64,000 nucleotides of DNA. It comes from Ichthyosporea sp. XGB-2017a. Its lineage: Eukaryota; Opisthokonta; Ichthyosporea. Below the pieces are notes generated by a model. The model worked only from the letters and a program-made list of their open reading frames with translations, had not been told where the DNA came from and did not search any database. Shown here piece after piece: positions 52,107 to 63,406 of the stretch. The position numbers and the translations under genes were made by a program. The stretch covers positions 1 to 64,000 of the forward strand of contig PDIM01000011.1 in the NCBI GenBank assembly GCA_002811675.1. Direction: 5' to 3'. The stretch's first letter is position 1, and each line of letters begins with the position of its first letter.

Positions 52107-53819
52107 ATGAATATTTTATCAGCTGAAGTCCACGTTCCCGGGGCTCCAGGGGGTGATGTTTTTCCAGACGGTGAAAGCACCTTGTGTGAGTTAAGCGGCC
52201 ATATGGTCACTATTAGTCGAGCAGAAGATCCATTTGTACGGAAGGCTCTTGAAAGCAATACTACCTCCTTTGGGAATCTAAAAGTCTCTTTTTCTAGTTC
52301 TTCGGGAGCGGGCAGGCAGGCCAATTCCGCGTATTCGCCTTTTCTTCCAAGGGAAGAGCGGCTTCTGAGAAAGGTGGTTCGTGTTCTTATGGATCCCCAT
52401 AGTAGCCTCCAGGACTACGCTGACTTGGTTTCTCCAAATAGTAATCAGACCAGCGGTGAAGAAGGTAGCTTTGAGTATATATTTCGAAACTATTTTCTTA
52501 AATATGCTATAGAAGGACTACTTTTCAGTTATAGAATATTCTCGCCAAACTCACTCGCACCTGCTGAGCAAATAATAACTTCATATGCCGAAACTTCTAG
52601 GTATGGCAAGACTCCCATCAAAGCATTTGCGTGGCACGAGTATCTTAATCTATTTGCGGTAGCCAAATGTGACAACTCTATTCATCTCTTCGATATGGAC
52701 ACTGGATCCTGGCAGGGTCATCCTTTAAAGCACGAAAAGCAAGTCGATGTGTGTGCCATGGCGTGGCAGCCCCTTTCTGGAACTTGTTTAGCCTTGGGTA
52801 CCCAGACAGGTGCACTCATTTGGCATGTACATAGTAGTCAGCAAAGAGCAACAGCAGGTGATGGCACTTCGTTCGGGGGGTTTCGGGAGACCAAGAGTAT
52901 AAATGGAGCACCGCGAGGTGTTCCCAAAGCGAACATATTCTCAATTGGTGGGCCCACTAGAGGACGTGCAGGAACAACAAAAACATCATGGGCCCATGCC
53001 CTACTGTATGACAACCATGCCCCAGTAACAACGTTATCCTGGTGCCCGGATGGTAGGTACCTGGCTACTGGAAGTCCGAGGGATGCCTCTTTAATTATTT
53101 GGGATACTGGGCTGGAAGTGCCTACGGCATTGAAGCGCCTTGGTTCGGGTTATGGGTTATTAAAATGGTCGCCTGACTCAAAGTACCTTTTTGCAGCGAC
53201 GGTAGGTGCATGCTTTAGAATATGGGAAACAGAGCAGTGGACCCATGAGCAATGGGACAATGTGTCTGGTAATCGTTGTAAAACTGCTTGCTGGAGCTTT
53301 GACAGCAAGAGTCTGATATTTTCTGAAGAAGGAAGTTCGATTATCTATCGTCTGGGATTCGAAGATACGTTTATTTTTAAAGGTAGACAGAGTCTTGAAA
53401 ATGTAGAAGTAAAACTTGTTGCTGATCTATCGGACATAACAGTTTCTCAGAATGGGACTGACACGGTTGTTGGGGGGGCTATTCAGAATATGCAATGGGA
53501 TCCCACTGGGGAAAGACTAGTGGTTGCGTTTGAAAATGAGGTTAAGGTAAATGAAGATGAAGGGCCTTCTTATTCGCAGTTGTTAGCCACGTTTTTTACA
53601 ATAAGGAAGCCGTACTTCGCCTTGAGGCTGCTTGGCTATATTAGAGGACCTGGGTTGTGTGGAAATGCGAGCATACTTCGTTTTAAGCCTTTCTATCAAC
53701 AGGGTGCCCTATTGTGTGTCTGCTGGGAGAGCGGGAGCTTATCTTTCTATCCACTAATAACAGCTTCTTCCAACGACAACTCTCCATATAACGCTTCCCG
53801 AATGGTTCTCTCTTGGTAA
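52107..53819 (+). CDS. AAAS: aladin, WD40 nucleoporin
   Basis: Single exon, 570 aa (human 546). Aladin is a peripheral nuclear-pore WD-repeat protein. WD-like repeats run from about residue 170 to 500: IKAFAWHEYLNLFAVAKCDN, then VTTLSWCPDGRYLATGSP, with LLKWSPDSKYLFAA and a final CKTACWSFDSKSLIFSEEG that matches the human CQTGCWSPDGSRLLF. The stretch FRIWETEQWTHEQWDNVSG corresponds to human FRVWEAQTWTCERWPTLSG. The C-terminus lacks an obvious membrane anchor. The first in-frame ATG is 52107. The stop codon TAA overlaps AATAAA (53818-53823). The gene is tail to tail with ALG5, 101 bp apart. Confidence 0.92.
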   Translation: MNILSAEVHVPGAPGGDVFPDGESTLCELSGHMVTISRAEDPFVRKALESNTTSFGNLKVSFSSSSGAGRQANSAYSPFLPREERLLRKVVRVLMDPHSSLQDYADLVSPNSNQTSGEEGSFEYIFRNYFLKYAIEGLLFSYRIFSPNSLAPAEQIITSYAETSRYGKTPIKAFAWHEYLNLFAVAKCDNSIHLFDMDTGSWQGHPLKHEKQVDVCAMAWQPLSGTCLALGTQTGALIWHVHSSQQRATAGDGTSFGGFRETKSINGAPRGVPKANIFSIGGPTRGRAGTTKTSWAHALLYDNHAPVTTLSWCPDGRYLATGSPRDASLIIWDTGLEVPTALKRLGSGYGLLKWSPDSKYLFAATVGACFRIWETEQWTHEQWDNVSGNRCKTACWSFDSKSLIFSEEGSSIIYRLGFEDTFIFKGRQSLENVEVKLVADLSDITVSQNGTDTVVGGAIQNMQWDPTGERLVVAFENEVKVNEDEGPSYSQLLATFFTIRKPYFALRLLGYIRGPGLCGNASILRFKPFYQQGALLCVCWESGSLSFYPLITASSNDNSPYNASRMVLSW

Positions 53820-53823
53820 TAAA
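53818..53823 (+). terminator. poly(A) signal overlapping the aladin stop
   Basis: TAA (53817-53819) runs into AATAAA. On the other strand, AATAAA for ALG5 is at 53878-53873. Confidence 0.5.
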
Positions 53824-53920
53824 ATCAATGCTCTATGACGACGACTCCCAGCGTGAACTATAGTAACAATAATTTATTTAACGCACCCATTACTGAATTG
53901 TCCCCAAAAGCAATGTTTCA

Positions 53921-55145
53921 TTAGTTATACTTCTTTCCATTCGCTATTTTCCAAATACCCAAAGTGTAATACAAGCGGATAAGTACAAGGTCTTTTCCCA
54001 TCTGAATCGCACTCTGAATTGGAGGCAATTTAGAACCAGCGATTTCCTGCCAATTAATAGCAATTTCTCTTATAGGAATCTTTAACGATTCGGCTATGAA
54101 AAACAGTAAAAACAAGTTCATCATGTCAAAATGGGCCTTCATACGTTCAACATATTGTTATCTATCAGACATAACACATACCTATAAAAAGCAGTTCAGC
54201 ATCAAAAGCCCATCGCTCTACATGCATAGAAGAAACGCATTTACGAACAGCCCCTCGCGTCAGCAATTTAAATCCACACTGAGTATCCTTCACAGTCTTC
54301 ACGCAAAAGATGTATACCACCATATGGAACCCATACATTAATATCGTTCGCAAGAGAGTTCTTTTCGCAACAGCATCACCAACCATATGAGCTCTGGACC
54401 CAATAGCTATAGCAGGCATTTCGTAGCTCTCACTCTGAGAACGAGAAAACTTTCTCTTTCCCTTTGACGCAGAGGCCTCTGCCAAAGACTCGCCCACAAC
54501 TATATCCAACGCATTTTCCAACTTATCTAAATCCGCCATTCTACTCGCTCCATCAGCATCCACCATCAAAATTCGACGACCTCTTGCACTCATCATGCCC
54601 AACCTTACTGCCCTCCCTTTACCCCCATTTTGATCCAGCTTAAGTATCTTCACAATATCATTTCCGTGAGACCTTGCCAAGGATTTAGAATAAGCAATCG
54701 TCATGTCTGTACTTCCATCATCTACAATAATAATTTCATACTTAAATCCTGATGTGCGCTCCACAGGATTATTTCCAATTCTCTTGTTTCTCGCATTAGT
54801 CTCGGCAAATCTTCGAATACGCTCCTCTAGATATTCTTCCAGCTCTTCAATCATTATTGGGAGCCTATCCTGTTCATTATAAGCAGGAATTACGAAAGAT
54901 AAATCTACCAACTCATCTTCTCGAAGCTCGTCTTGACCTGCCTCGGCCGCCATAACAGGGATCTTATACCTTTTCACGCAAGTATTCTTATTATGCTCAT
55001 CGCGTTCACTAAACGGATCGACAAAATATCCTTCTGTAAAAGATCTTGGATGCCTTTTCGGGCTTGTCCATTTCAGGAGCACACATACACCAATCACCAG
55101 GCCCACAATGCCGAAACAAAGAGCATATTCGAAATCACCCAACAT
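53921..55145 (-). CDS. ALG5: dolichyl-phosphate beta-glucosyltransferase ALG5
   Basis: Two exons on the minus strand, 55145-54182 and 54093-53921, 378 aa. ALG5 makes dolichyl-phosphate glucose, the donor used by ALG6, ALG8 and ALG10 in the ER. An N-terminal membrane anchor (about 5-25) is followed by a GT-A, GT2-family domain: FVIPAYNEQDRLP, EIIIVDDGSTD, DQNGGKGRAVRLGM, and the metal-binding DADGAS. Further on, KDTQCGFKLLTR is the family signature. The second exon completes the domain with FKIPI-like LKIPIREIAINWQEI and QMGKDLVLIRLYY, as in human ALG5. The donor is GTATGT rather than GTAAGT. Complete, with all catalytic aspartates. It is divergent from the CoA-transferase gene. Confidence 0.95.
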
Positions 55146-55611
55146 CACCCCTGTTATAGTCTATTGCTATTCTAATCTGTGTGCGTTTCTGGTGAGTCCA
55201 AAGTCAAAAATCAACACACATGAAAACAAAGAAAGGCTCAACCAAGAAAAACAATAAAAAGTCATAAAATAAAAATAAAGGCACAGAAATTTGATCATAT
55301 CAGATCACTGATCAGAATTCATTCAGAGATCTCCACTGCGCCCCTGCCAGTCAGCTCGACTCCCAGCCCCCAGGATCACTCCCCAGTCCAGCTGTAGCTA
55401 TGCAGTAGACTGTGTAGTTGTGGCAAACTTGTACTGCACTCTGCAGCCTGTACGGTCCACGGGGGAAATAATAACTGTTTCATTCTTGTTGAGGGAATAC
55501 CAACCAACTCTAACTCTACCGCTCACCTCAGAACCAACACCTGCACTCGCTAGTTTGGATTTGTTTGTTACCCGAGAGTTCATATTGCTCTGCAGTACAT
55601 GGAATGGAACA
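55146..55611. promoter_or_regulatory. divergent promoter region with GATCA cluster, ALG5 / CoA-transferase
   Basis: 466 bp. Four GATCA words at 55293, 55303, 55310 and 55374, two of them within palindromic TGATCA. Also CTGCAG and GTACTGCA words at 55430-55450. No gene seen. Confidence 0.4.
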
Positions 55612-57191
55612 ATGAACCGTGTATTGGGGAAGACTCTTTGTTGCGGTCGTCTGCTTACTACGACTTGTCGACAGGCAGTAGGTGCTGCTGGATTTTTACC
55701 TTCGCTTTCTCTGGTTCGCAAAGGTCAGCGTTTCTTTCCTGTAGAAATCAAGAAGGAAAGTAGGAGAGGATATGCCGTTTTGGAGGATTATCATTCGTCG
55801 TTGGTACATTTGGAAGGTAAGTAATTACTTTAGTTGGAGCTTTTACAAATCTGGTGAAAGGAACTTAATTTGAAATTTTGTGTGTAGAGTTACCGAAGCA
55901 TTTGGTAAAGAATTTCCCTCAAGTGACAACGGCAGAAGAGGCTGTGAAAATTATTAAATCTGGCGATCGCGTTTTTGTTCACTCGGCAAGTGGAAATCCC
56001 GAGCATCTACTGGAAGCAATGTGCGGTAGAGCTAACGAATTAAAGAATATAGAGGTGTGTCATTTGCATATCGAAGGTACCGCTCCTCACGCGAAGTTCC
56101 CCGACGTATTTAGAATCAACACATTCTTTGTTGGAAAGAATGTGAGAAGCCAAATTAAAGACGGGCAAGCTGATTTTGTCCCAATTTTCCTTAGCGATAT
56201 TGACAAACTATTCGAAAAGGAAAAAGGTGCACTTCCTATTGATGTTGCTCTTGTAACCGTGTCTCCTCCTGACAGACATGGATACTGCTCCTTGGGGACC
56301 TCAGTAGATATTTCTTATCCAGCTGTTCTTGAAGCAAAGTTTGTTATTGCTCAAGTAAACAAGTTTATGCCGAGAACCCACGGAAGAAGCCTCTTACATG
56401 TAAGCAAAATCGACAAGCTGGTTCCTTTTGATATTCCTCTCCATGAATCAAAAGCGGGGCCTATGAGTGACACAATGACAGCAATTGGGGAAAATGTTGC
56501 TTCATTGATTGAAGATGGCTCGACTTTGCAGATGGGTATTGGTTCAATCCCTAATGCTACCCTGGCGTGCTTGAAAAATCACAAAGACCTTGGCATCCAC
56601 ACTGAAATGTTCAGTGAAGGGGTAATGAATTTAGTTTACCACGGGGTCATTAATAATTCGAAGAAAAAATTTTTTCCAGGCCATATTGTTTCCTCGTTTT
56701 TAGTTGGAAGTCGTACGCTATATGATTTTGTGGACGATAACCCGCTTGTACAGATGCTTCCCGCCTCAATAACAAATGATCCGTCTATTATTCGCCAAAA
56801 TCCTAAAGTTGTTGCCATAAATAGTGCAATAGAAGTGGATATCACTGGGCAGGTTTGTTCTGATAGCATAGGCCACGGTATCTACTCTGGGATAGGGGGT
56901 CAAGTAGATTTCGAAAGGGGGGCTTTCTTGAGCGAGGGTGGCAAACCTATTATAGCATTATCTTCCAGGACTTCCAAAGGCGTTTCGCGGATTGTTCCTT
57001 TCATTAAAGAAGGAGGGGGTGTTGTAACAGGTCGAGGTCATGTCAACTGGATTGTCACTGAGTATGGAAGTGTCAACTTGTTTGGAAAGAATTTGAGACA
57101 AAGAGCAAAAGACCTTATTAGTATCGCCCACCCGGACGATCGCGAAGAACTCAATGAATTTTACGAAAAATACTATGGAAAGCTCTGGTAA
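55612..57191 (+). CDS. mitochondrial acetyl-CoA hydrolase / acetate:succinate CoA-transferase
   Basis: Two exons, 55612-55816 and 55888-57191, 502 aa. Family of acetyl-CoA hydrolase/4-hydroxybutyrate CoA-transferase. Members (ASCT) move CoA from acetyl-CoA to succinate in mitochondria or hydrogenosomes, yielding acetate and succinyl-CoA. The start MNRVLGKTLCCGRLLTTTCR is arginine-rich, lacks acidic residues and looks like a mitochondrial presequence. The core has SGDRVFVHSASGNPEHLLEA, PPDRHGYCSLGTSVD, LQMGIGSIPNATL, THTEMF-like IHTEMFSEGVMNLV and the C-terminal GGVVTGRGHVNWIVTEYG. I cannot tell from sequence whether the substrate is succinate or another acid. AATAAA at 57224-57229. If ASCT, it points to some acetate production, useful in low oxygen. 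Confidence 0.9.
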
Positions 57192-57913
57192 GCGGCCCAG
57201 GGTCAAGCAGAAAACCAGTTTTCTAATAAAAATAGTACTAGTCTACTGTCTAACTGAGGAACAGTAGAGCAACTACAGTAGTAGCAACTGACCTGTACTT
57301 TGACTGGACCCTATGGTCGAAATTATCCCTGAAAAGTGCCAAACGGAGGATCAGGTGTAGGAAGAAGAGAGGATGAACGCCAATTGAGATCACAATTCAC
57401 ATTGATCAGCCCGTACAGCTGTTAATCAGCCCTAACCCCCGGATCATACAAGGGCTGAGCGATCAGGGGGGGACCGGGGAGGATCATTCAGGCCTGTCGC
57501 CTGTCGGCTGTCAAACCCTTCAACTGTAGTACATAATTCCCCCCCTCCCCCCCCCCGCCAAGTTGCAGTTGTACCGTACTTGTGTGAGGTGAGTGGAGGA
57601 ACCGAGGGGGGAACACCTAGACTAGAAGTTAGAACTGGAAGTACAGTAGAGTCATTGTGGTGTTGATTCTTGTGACTGTGGATCTTTCATTTAATGGTGG
57701 AGGGGGGCTGTGTGTATTGTACAAGGAAGGGAGGGACCTGGAAGCTGAGTTGTCCTTGTCAGCAAATAAAGTATTGGAACAGTTTATTGTGCGAGCTAGA
57801 GGATCATTGCCTTGGGTGCTCTCTCGATACACTGTACAGCAAAGATAAAGATTACGAATCAATCGGATATATCAGACCCTAGTGTGGGGAACCAGGGCTT
57901 TGGGGTGGGGACA
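57192..57913. promoter_or_regulatory. intergenic region with six GATCA words upstream of the PWWP gene
   Basis: 722 bp. CoA-transferase poly(A) signal at 57224-57229; GATCA at 57349, 57388, 57404, 57442, 57461 and 57482; a long C-run at about 57540-57558. No gene seen. Presumed promoter of the PWWP gene. Confidence 0.45.
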
Positions 57914-59111
57914 ATGTCTGTGAACACACCTGCTGCCCCTGAGAAAATCAACGGCAATGGCACTCTATTGGACAATTTGAGGAAAGAGTCAGAACTAATT
58001 GAAAGCATAGATAGAAGTAGTGAAAAATCGAAACTCGTGTCTTTGGGCTCTAATGTATTAAATTTGGAAAAGGGAAAGCCAAAATATGGAGACTCAAAAA
58101 TAGACAAGGAGATCAAGGCTGCAAGTTCACCTTCGTTAATGGATGGATCGCCTTTGCCGCCTTCAGGGACGCTTTCAAAGGGCAGCAGTATAGGCAACGG
58201 CGCGTCAAGGTCTTCGCTTGCTGCTAGCTCACTATTTTCAAGCGCAAACGACTTGAATGGAGAGGAAACTGAAGCATCTTCAGATGAAATGAGTAGTGGG
58301 GACTTGGGCAGCATGTGTAAATGCGTGTGGAAAGGTTGTAAAGTGGCATGTCCCACAGAAGATCTAATTATGCATATAAGCCTGAATCACGTCCGATCAG
58401 GAAAAGATGCATATGAATGTGGAATCCGCAGATGCAAACAAAGTAATGGAGGGGTAAGTGCCATTCGAAGAAGTTTACTAAATGATAAAGAAGTGTTGTT
58501 AATTTTCAATATTTGTTTTGTATTTTCAGGTTCCAAAAGTCTTTGATCGCCGAGTAGATATAATGAAACACATTCGAGGACATCCAGAAATTAGAGCAAA
58601 TGGGGGTGTGCTGACTCCTAGTGGAAAGCGGAATAGCATATCTGACACCTTGAATACAGACGGCAAAGTTGGATCTATTGATATTATAAACAAAAAGAAG
58701 GAGAGAGCCTTGGAAATGACAATAACAGCAAGACCGATAAAGAAAGCCAGGACTGGGGTGAAGTTTGACACTTACGATTTGGTCTTTTGCAATACCAAAG
58801 ATTATGGCTGGTGGCCGGGGCAGATTATGTATCCCTTTGATTACCCTGATATGCTCAAAGACCCGGCTTCGGTACCTGAGGGAAGTATACTGATCCTGAT
58901 GTTTTGCAAAACTGAATTACGATGGGTTCCGGAAAACGATTTACTACACTATGAAAGTAACAGGAAGAATCGTTTGGTTGCATTCGACGCAAAAACTAGC
59001 GCTGCAAGTGAAAGTGATTTTTGGGCGGCAACTTCTCAGGCTTTAGAGATGCTCTCAAAAGCGAAGCGTATTAGCTCTAAAGAATTTTGTGTGAAGGCTT
59101 CTATTATTTAA
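57914..59111 (+). CDS. nuclear protein with two C2H2-type zinc fingers and a PWWP domain
   Basis: Two exons, 57914-58453 and 58530-59111, 373 aa. After a disordered, serine-rich N-terminus, residues about 135-205 hold two C2H2-like fingers: CVWKGCKVACPTEDLIMH with ISLNH, then YECGIRRC and, across the intron, FDRRVDIMKHIRGH. The spacing (C-x4-C and long linker) resembles Gli/AEBP2-type fingers. A basic patch (RPIKKARTG) precedes the PWWP domain, about 260-350: DLVFCNTKDYGWWPGQIM with GWWP as the motif variant, then LRWVPENDLLHY for the aromatic-cage strand and the trailing helices. PWWP domains read methylated H3K36 next to DNA, so a chromatin reader is likely. I do not know this exact architecture as a named protein. 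Poly(A) signal at 59194-59199. Confidence 0.82.
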
Positions 59112-59253
59112 TTTATTTTCACCATTCTCTCTCTATCTATATATAAGCTGTAAATTACACCCCTTTTTCGTCAAAATCAAAGCAACTAATATAAATAAAA
59201 TGGAAAGCATTCAAGCACAGTGGAAAGAGAAATTTGCTAAGCCTGCTGGGCAG

Positions 59254-62200
59254 CTAAATTTCCCCATCCAAAGACTCAAGCTCTTTGTAAGTAAACACAT
59301 TAAAATGTTGTAGCATGGCCCTAATAGGTATGAGAGATAAAACACCAAGAGCAAAGGCAAATCCAGCGGGACTAAGCTCAATGGCAGCGAGCATTGCGAC
59401 CAAACTCACTTGGATCAAAGTATACAGGTACATCCTCCATGTGCGGACCTTGTGCACATATGGCCTGTCAGGAAAGTACTTCTCCGACGTGAAGAGAAGA
59501 CCGATTCGTTCAATCAAGCCGATATTATACAACGAATTAACTCCAAAAAAAAGAAGAATTCCAAGCAATGTCCCAAATGGAATTTCCTTTATAACAGGCT
59601 TTAGTACCAACATCGCGATACCCAAAAGAATATGGGACAAGGTGGCAGTAATTCTTTGCTCCCGGACTCCCAAAAACACAGGTTTCTGACCAGGAGCATT
59701 CTTCGTCGTAAAGTAAGACAATTCTCTAACGTGCGTGTTGGTCCTTATATGAGCAGCTACAATCCATGGAAGTCCCAACATACCACTTATACCCAAGCAA
59801 ACGCCCACCACTGCTAAATCGAGATTATAGCCACAACCACGCTGAAGCTTGTGTGACTTCTTGTTAACCCATAAAGAAGCAATTGTTTGCTCTACGTAAA
59901 TCAAAACTATTCCCAAGAACCCGGGTATTATTGCAGCAAATGGTACCCATGCATCAATGCTTGAGTTTTCACCCTTTGGATCCACAATCCAGTTGCGATC
60001 TTTACTCCAGTCAATAACAGACTCGAATTTTAATTTTGGCGTATATATCCCGGTAACAGTTTTGTCAACAATAATCGTAACAAATAAAGCAACCATGGGT
60101 GAAATGTCACTAATAAAATGCCTCACCTGACTGTTAAAAAAGGCGCTCATTCGCAAAGTTTCAAGACTTGTAGCAATCACAAAAGTGAAGGCCATCAACA
60201 ACGTACTAAACAACGCCACATTGGCATCTTGCGGACTACTGACGGGATAATCGTCATAAATATGCTTGAGCTCTAGAAACGCCTCGTATATAAAAATCAG
60301 TGCAACATTAACCCCAAATATTTCTTCAGTGAACTGTGTAAACAAGCGACGCGTATTAAATCCTTGGCATGCTACAAGCACAAAACAAAAGAACATACAC
60401 CACATTGAGGTCCACCACCAAAAGGCATAAAAATCAACAGAATTATCTTCACAAAAACTATAAAGGGCCTCAATAAAAAGGACTACCGGTGCCGTGCCTG
60501 CCAAGATAACAAGAGGTTGGCCGGCAGTAATGCTATACAGTATGCCACCTATGCTCTGAATCATTAACATTTCCACTATACCAAAGTTACCACCCGTTCT
60601 TTCTGTCAAAATCTCCCCCCAAATGACTGCAGCAGCCAAAATTGTTACAAATACCATTGGAATGGAAGCAAAGGTTTGCCACGTTAGCCCAGATACCCAT
60701 TCTTCCCTGTAATGAAAGGACTTGAAACGGATGTCCTCCAGCAGTCCTTTAAAAAGTCTGCCCCTCCAGTTTTCTTCTCCAGCGTAATGATCGCCTGTAG
60801 AAGTTGAAAATGGTGTCACAATGTTATCTGTCACGCTCAGCCCCCTTTGTTTTCCTTTTGGTAACACCAAACTTGTGTCTAGAAAGAAGTCCATATTGTC
60901 AAGCATTTCGTCCACGCAACTAGCAAGTCTACTTTTGGTATGGAATTCTGTGTCTGCCATAAACGTTGCCATCGTCCTTCCAATTTCAAATATATCACGA
61001 TCTTGATCATCTCCATTATCAATATAAATAAAAATAAATTTTACTGGAATTGGAACTTCCACTAAATGAGGAATATTAACACCACTTTCAAATCTTACAA
61101 ATGCCCACAAAGAATGCTCAAGGCATTGCAATTGTCCCACCATGACAACGGTGGCTTCAGCATCACTTTCCAAAACTTTCATTATTCTTGAGACTTCATC
61201 GACGTTTTCCAAATCAGGATATGACCTATGTATTTGCGGAGTATAATCTGTGATATTCTGCTCCGTTATATCTTTCTCCAGATCTAGAACAGTAATACTC
61301 CTTTGAAGATGATGTTTCTGAGATTGACCTTGATGCCTATGTGGAGTTAAAAGTGTAGCAATAACATTTAAGCTATACTTCTTATCTAACACCCCCATGT
61401 CCATCCATTTGTCCACTAACATATCCGCAATGTCCGTTATCAAATCCAGTTTACAGTCAAGACAGAATAAAGCTTGCTTAAAACCATCGTACAACCCAAC
61501 AACACTATGAAATTCTAAGGTTGGAACATGTGCTTTTGACCACTTATCACCACTTTCCTCAACATCTTCTTCATATTTAATCCATCGCGCAGCTTCCCTC
61601 CATTCGTAGCCAGAGTCTTCTACATTTGGTTTCAGCACTTCAAGCTCTATAAAAATATTGTTGCGTTGACTAAAACTAAAAGGTGTACTGTGGCGACGTT
61701 CAGGATCTCTCGATCTTTCTCGAGGTTTTGCTTTCTCTCGCATTTCTACTTCAACCACAGTTAATCCCCCTTCGTCTTCATTGGGACTTGATCCACCAGA
61801 TCTAACGAAATTTCCATCCTCTTCAGCGCTTGCTGTACCAACATCCCTCAAACTTCTTTGCGAACCGTGTGAAGAAATCAAACTTCTGATACTACTTCGG
61901 CGCCTCTGCCTATGCCTCAGCCTCGAATTATCGGAAGTTGGCGAACTCTCCCTCTCATCGTCGGCGACGCTGGAAACGTCTGCAAGATCAGAGACACCTG
62001 AATGAGATGGAGACTTGTTTACACTATTTGCTCTGTTGCTTAGCAGCAAGGACATTCTTCGCTTGGAAGAAGAATGTTCAACAGCAACCTTTAATAGATC
62101 TTTCTCAGCTACATTCATAGTTCAGTAAAACGTACAAGAACAAAATGACATTGTACAACAAAATCAACATACCTTCTTTGCCCTTTTCAATTCCCCTGGG

Positions 62201-62437
62201 CTTTATCTTTGAGCTACTTTGACTATTGCGGAAGTTTTCCCCCTCACTTACAGCTGTAGTGTCTCCTTCATCAAGACCGTCCATAGATAAAAACGATTCC
62301 CCAGTAACCCCAAGATAGAATGTAGGCTTTGCAGGAGTGGAACTGTTGTTCGCTTCCGTCTCAACCCTTTCAGAAACTCGATCATTCCCTTTCTCCCCCA
62401 CCACAATTGTAGGAGGCCTGTCACCATTTGACGCCAT
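59254..62437 (-). CDS. SLC4-family bicarbonate/anion transporter (band 3 type)
   Basis: Two exons on the minus strand, 62437-62173 and 62108-59254, 1039 aa. The N-terminal half is the band 3 cytoplasmic domain: EWREAARWIKYEEDVEE matches human WRETARWIKFEEDVEE, and FKQALFCLDCKLD follows. The membrane half (about 590-1010) carries QPLVILAGTAPVVLFIEALY, CEDNSVDFYAFWWW, GLPWIVAAHIRTNTHVREL, APGQKPVFLGVREQRITATL and FGVNSLYNIGLIERIGLLF, all SLC4 marks. The family exchanges chloride for bicarbonate or cotransports sodium and bicarbonate (or borate); the ion set cannot be told here. A serine/arginine-rich segment (about 100-220) precedes the cytoplasmic domain and may be regulatory. Its AATAAA on the minus strand (59117-59112) touches the stop codon of the PWWP gene. 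Confidence 0.93.
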
Positions 62438-63406
62438 TCTTTTTCGCAAATACAATTTGTCCACAACAAAAAAGATTCCAGTACAGATAATATATATATC
62501 CTCTCCTAATCAGCCCCCCTCTCCATGAAAACAAACCTTCATTTTCAAGGACAAAAGTTAACACATCCAAAATAGTTGCCCCTGACTTTCCCTTCCTTTC
62601 TTCAAGATTAGAAAATTAATCAGCAACAACAAATCTTCCCGGCCATGTCACAAGTCCCCAACCCAACCCTCAGAGACTCAACACAAGAGGTAAAGTAGAG
62701 TACAGTACTGTGAAAAGCTCGAGTATTCATAGGGCTAGCAAAAGAGGTTTAGGGCGGTGAGACCTCATAGCCCAAAAATAGAGAATTTGTAACCCCCAGG
62801 GCCAAGGCCCGGGGCCCCATCACTTTTCACTTTAGCAGTGTGTCTCGCGCTTTGGGCTTTTGTTTGCACACCTTTCCTTTGACCTACTTGTGTTGTCCTT
62901 TGTGCTCATTCTTTATTTAAGAATTTGCCAGTTGTCTTTTGTTGACCTATTCCTTTTAGACCAGCTGTTTTGTCAAAAGGGTCAGAGCCGTCCAGCTTTA
63001 CCGTTTCCTTCTTCTGCCATGCCAAGCATGTCAAGCTCTATGACAAGATATGGCAGCTAATTGGATATGCTAAAAGACACTTCTCTTAAGTGAGTTAACC
63101 AAAAAGGCCCTGTACTTTGTCAAATTGAATGCAGTGCAGAGCTGTGTACGTTTCGGAGTGGATACATCCTGCATTACTGTGTCTACGAAAGCTCAAATTT
63201 TAACAAGTATCTATTACGAAGAAAAAACTTTGGATGCACCATAGGATCACAATCCCTTTTATTTGCACACAGCGGTCAGTTCAAGGAGCGTTGTCAGTTG
63301 AAGTGGGTGTCAGCCATCAAATTGATGGACTTATGATAGGCCTTCCGCCTCCGAACTACGAATGGGACCGGGAATCCCAGCTTGTGGTCTGGCTTTCAGC
63401 ATGACC
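62438..63406. other. intergenic region upstream of SLC4
   Basis: About 970 bp. A 10-bp palindrome ACAGTACTGT at 62702-62711 and a GC-rich palindromic stretch near 62797-62818 (GGGCCAAGGCCCGGGGCCCC). No supported gene. Confidence 0.35.

Noticed and set aside
62860-63060. Leucine-rich 66-codon ORF upstream of SLC4
   Set aside because: Short, no homology, no splice partners.
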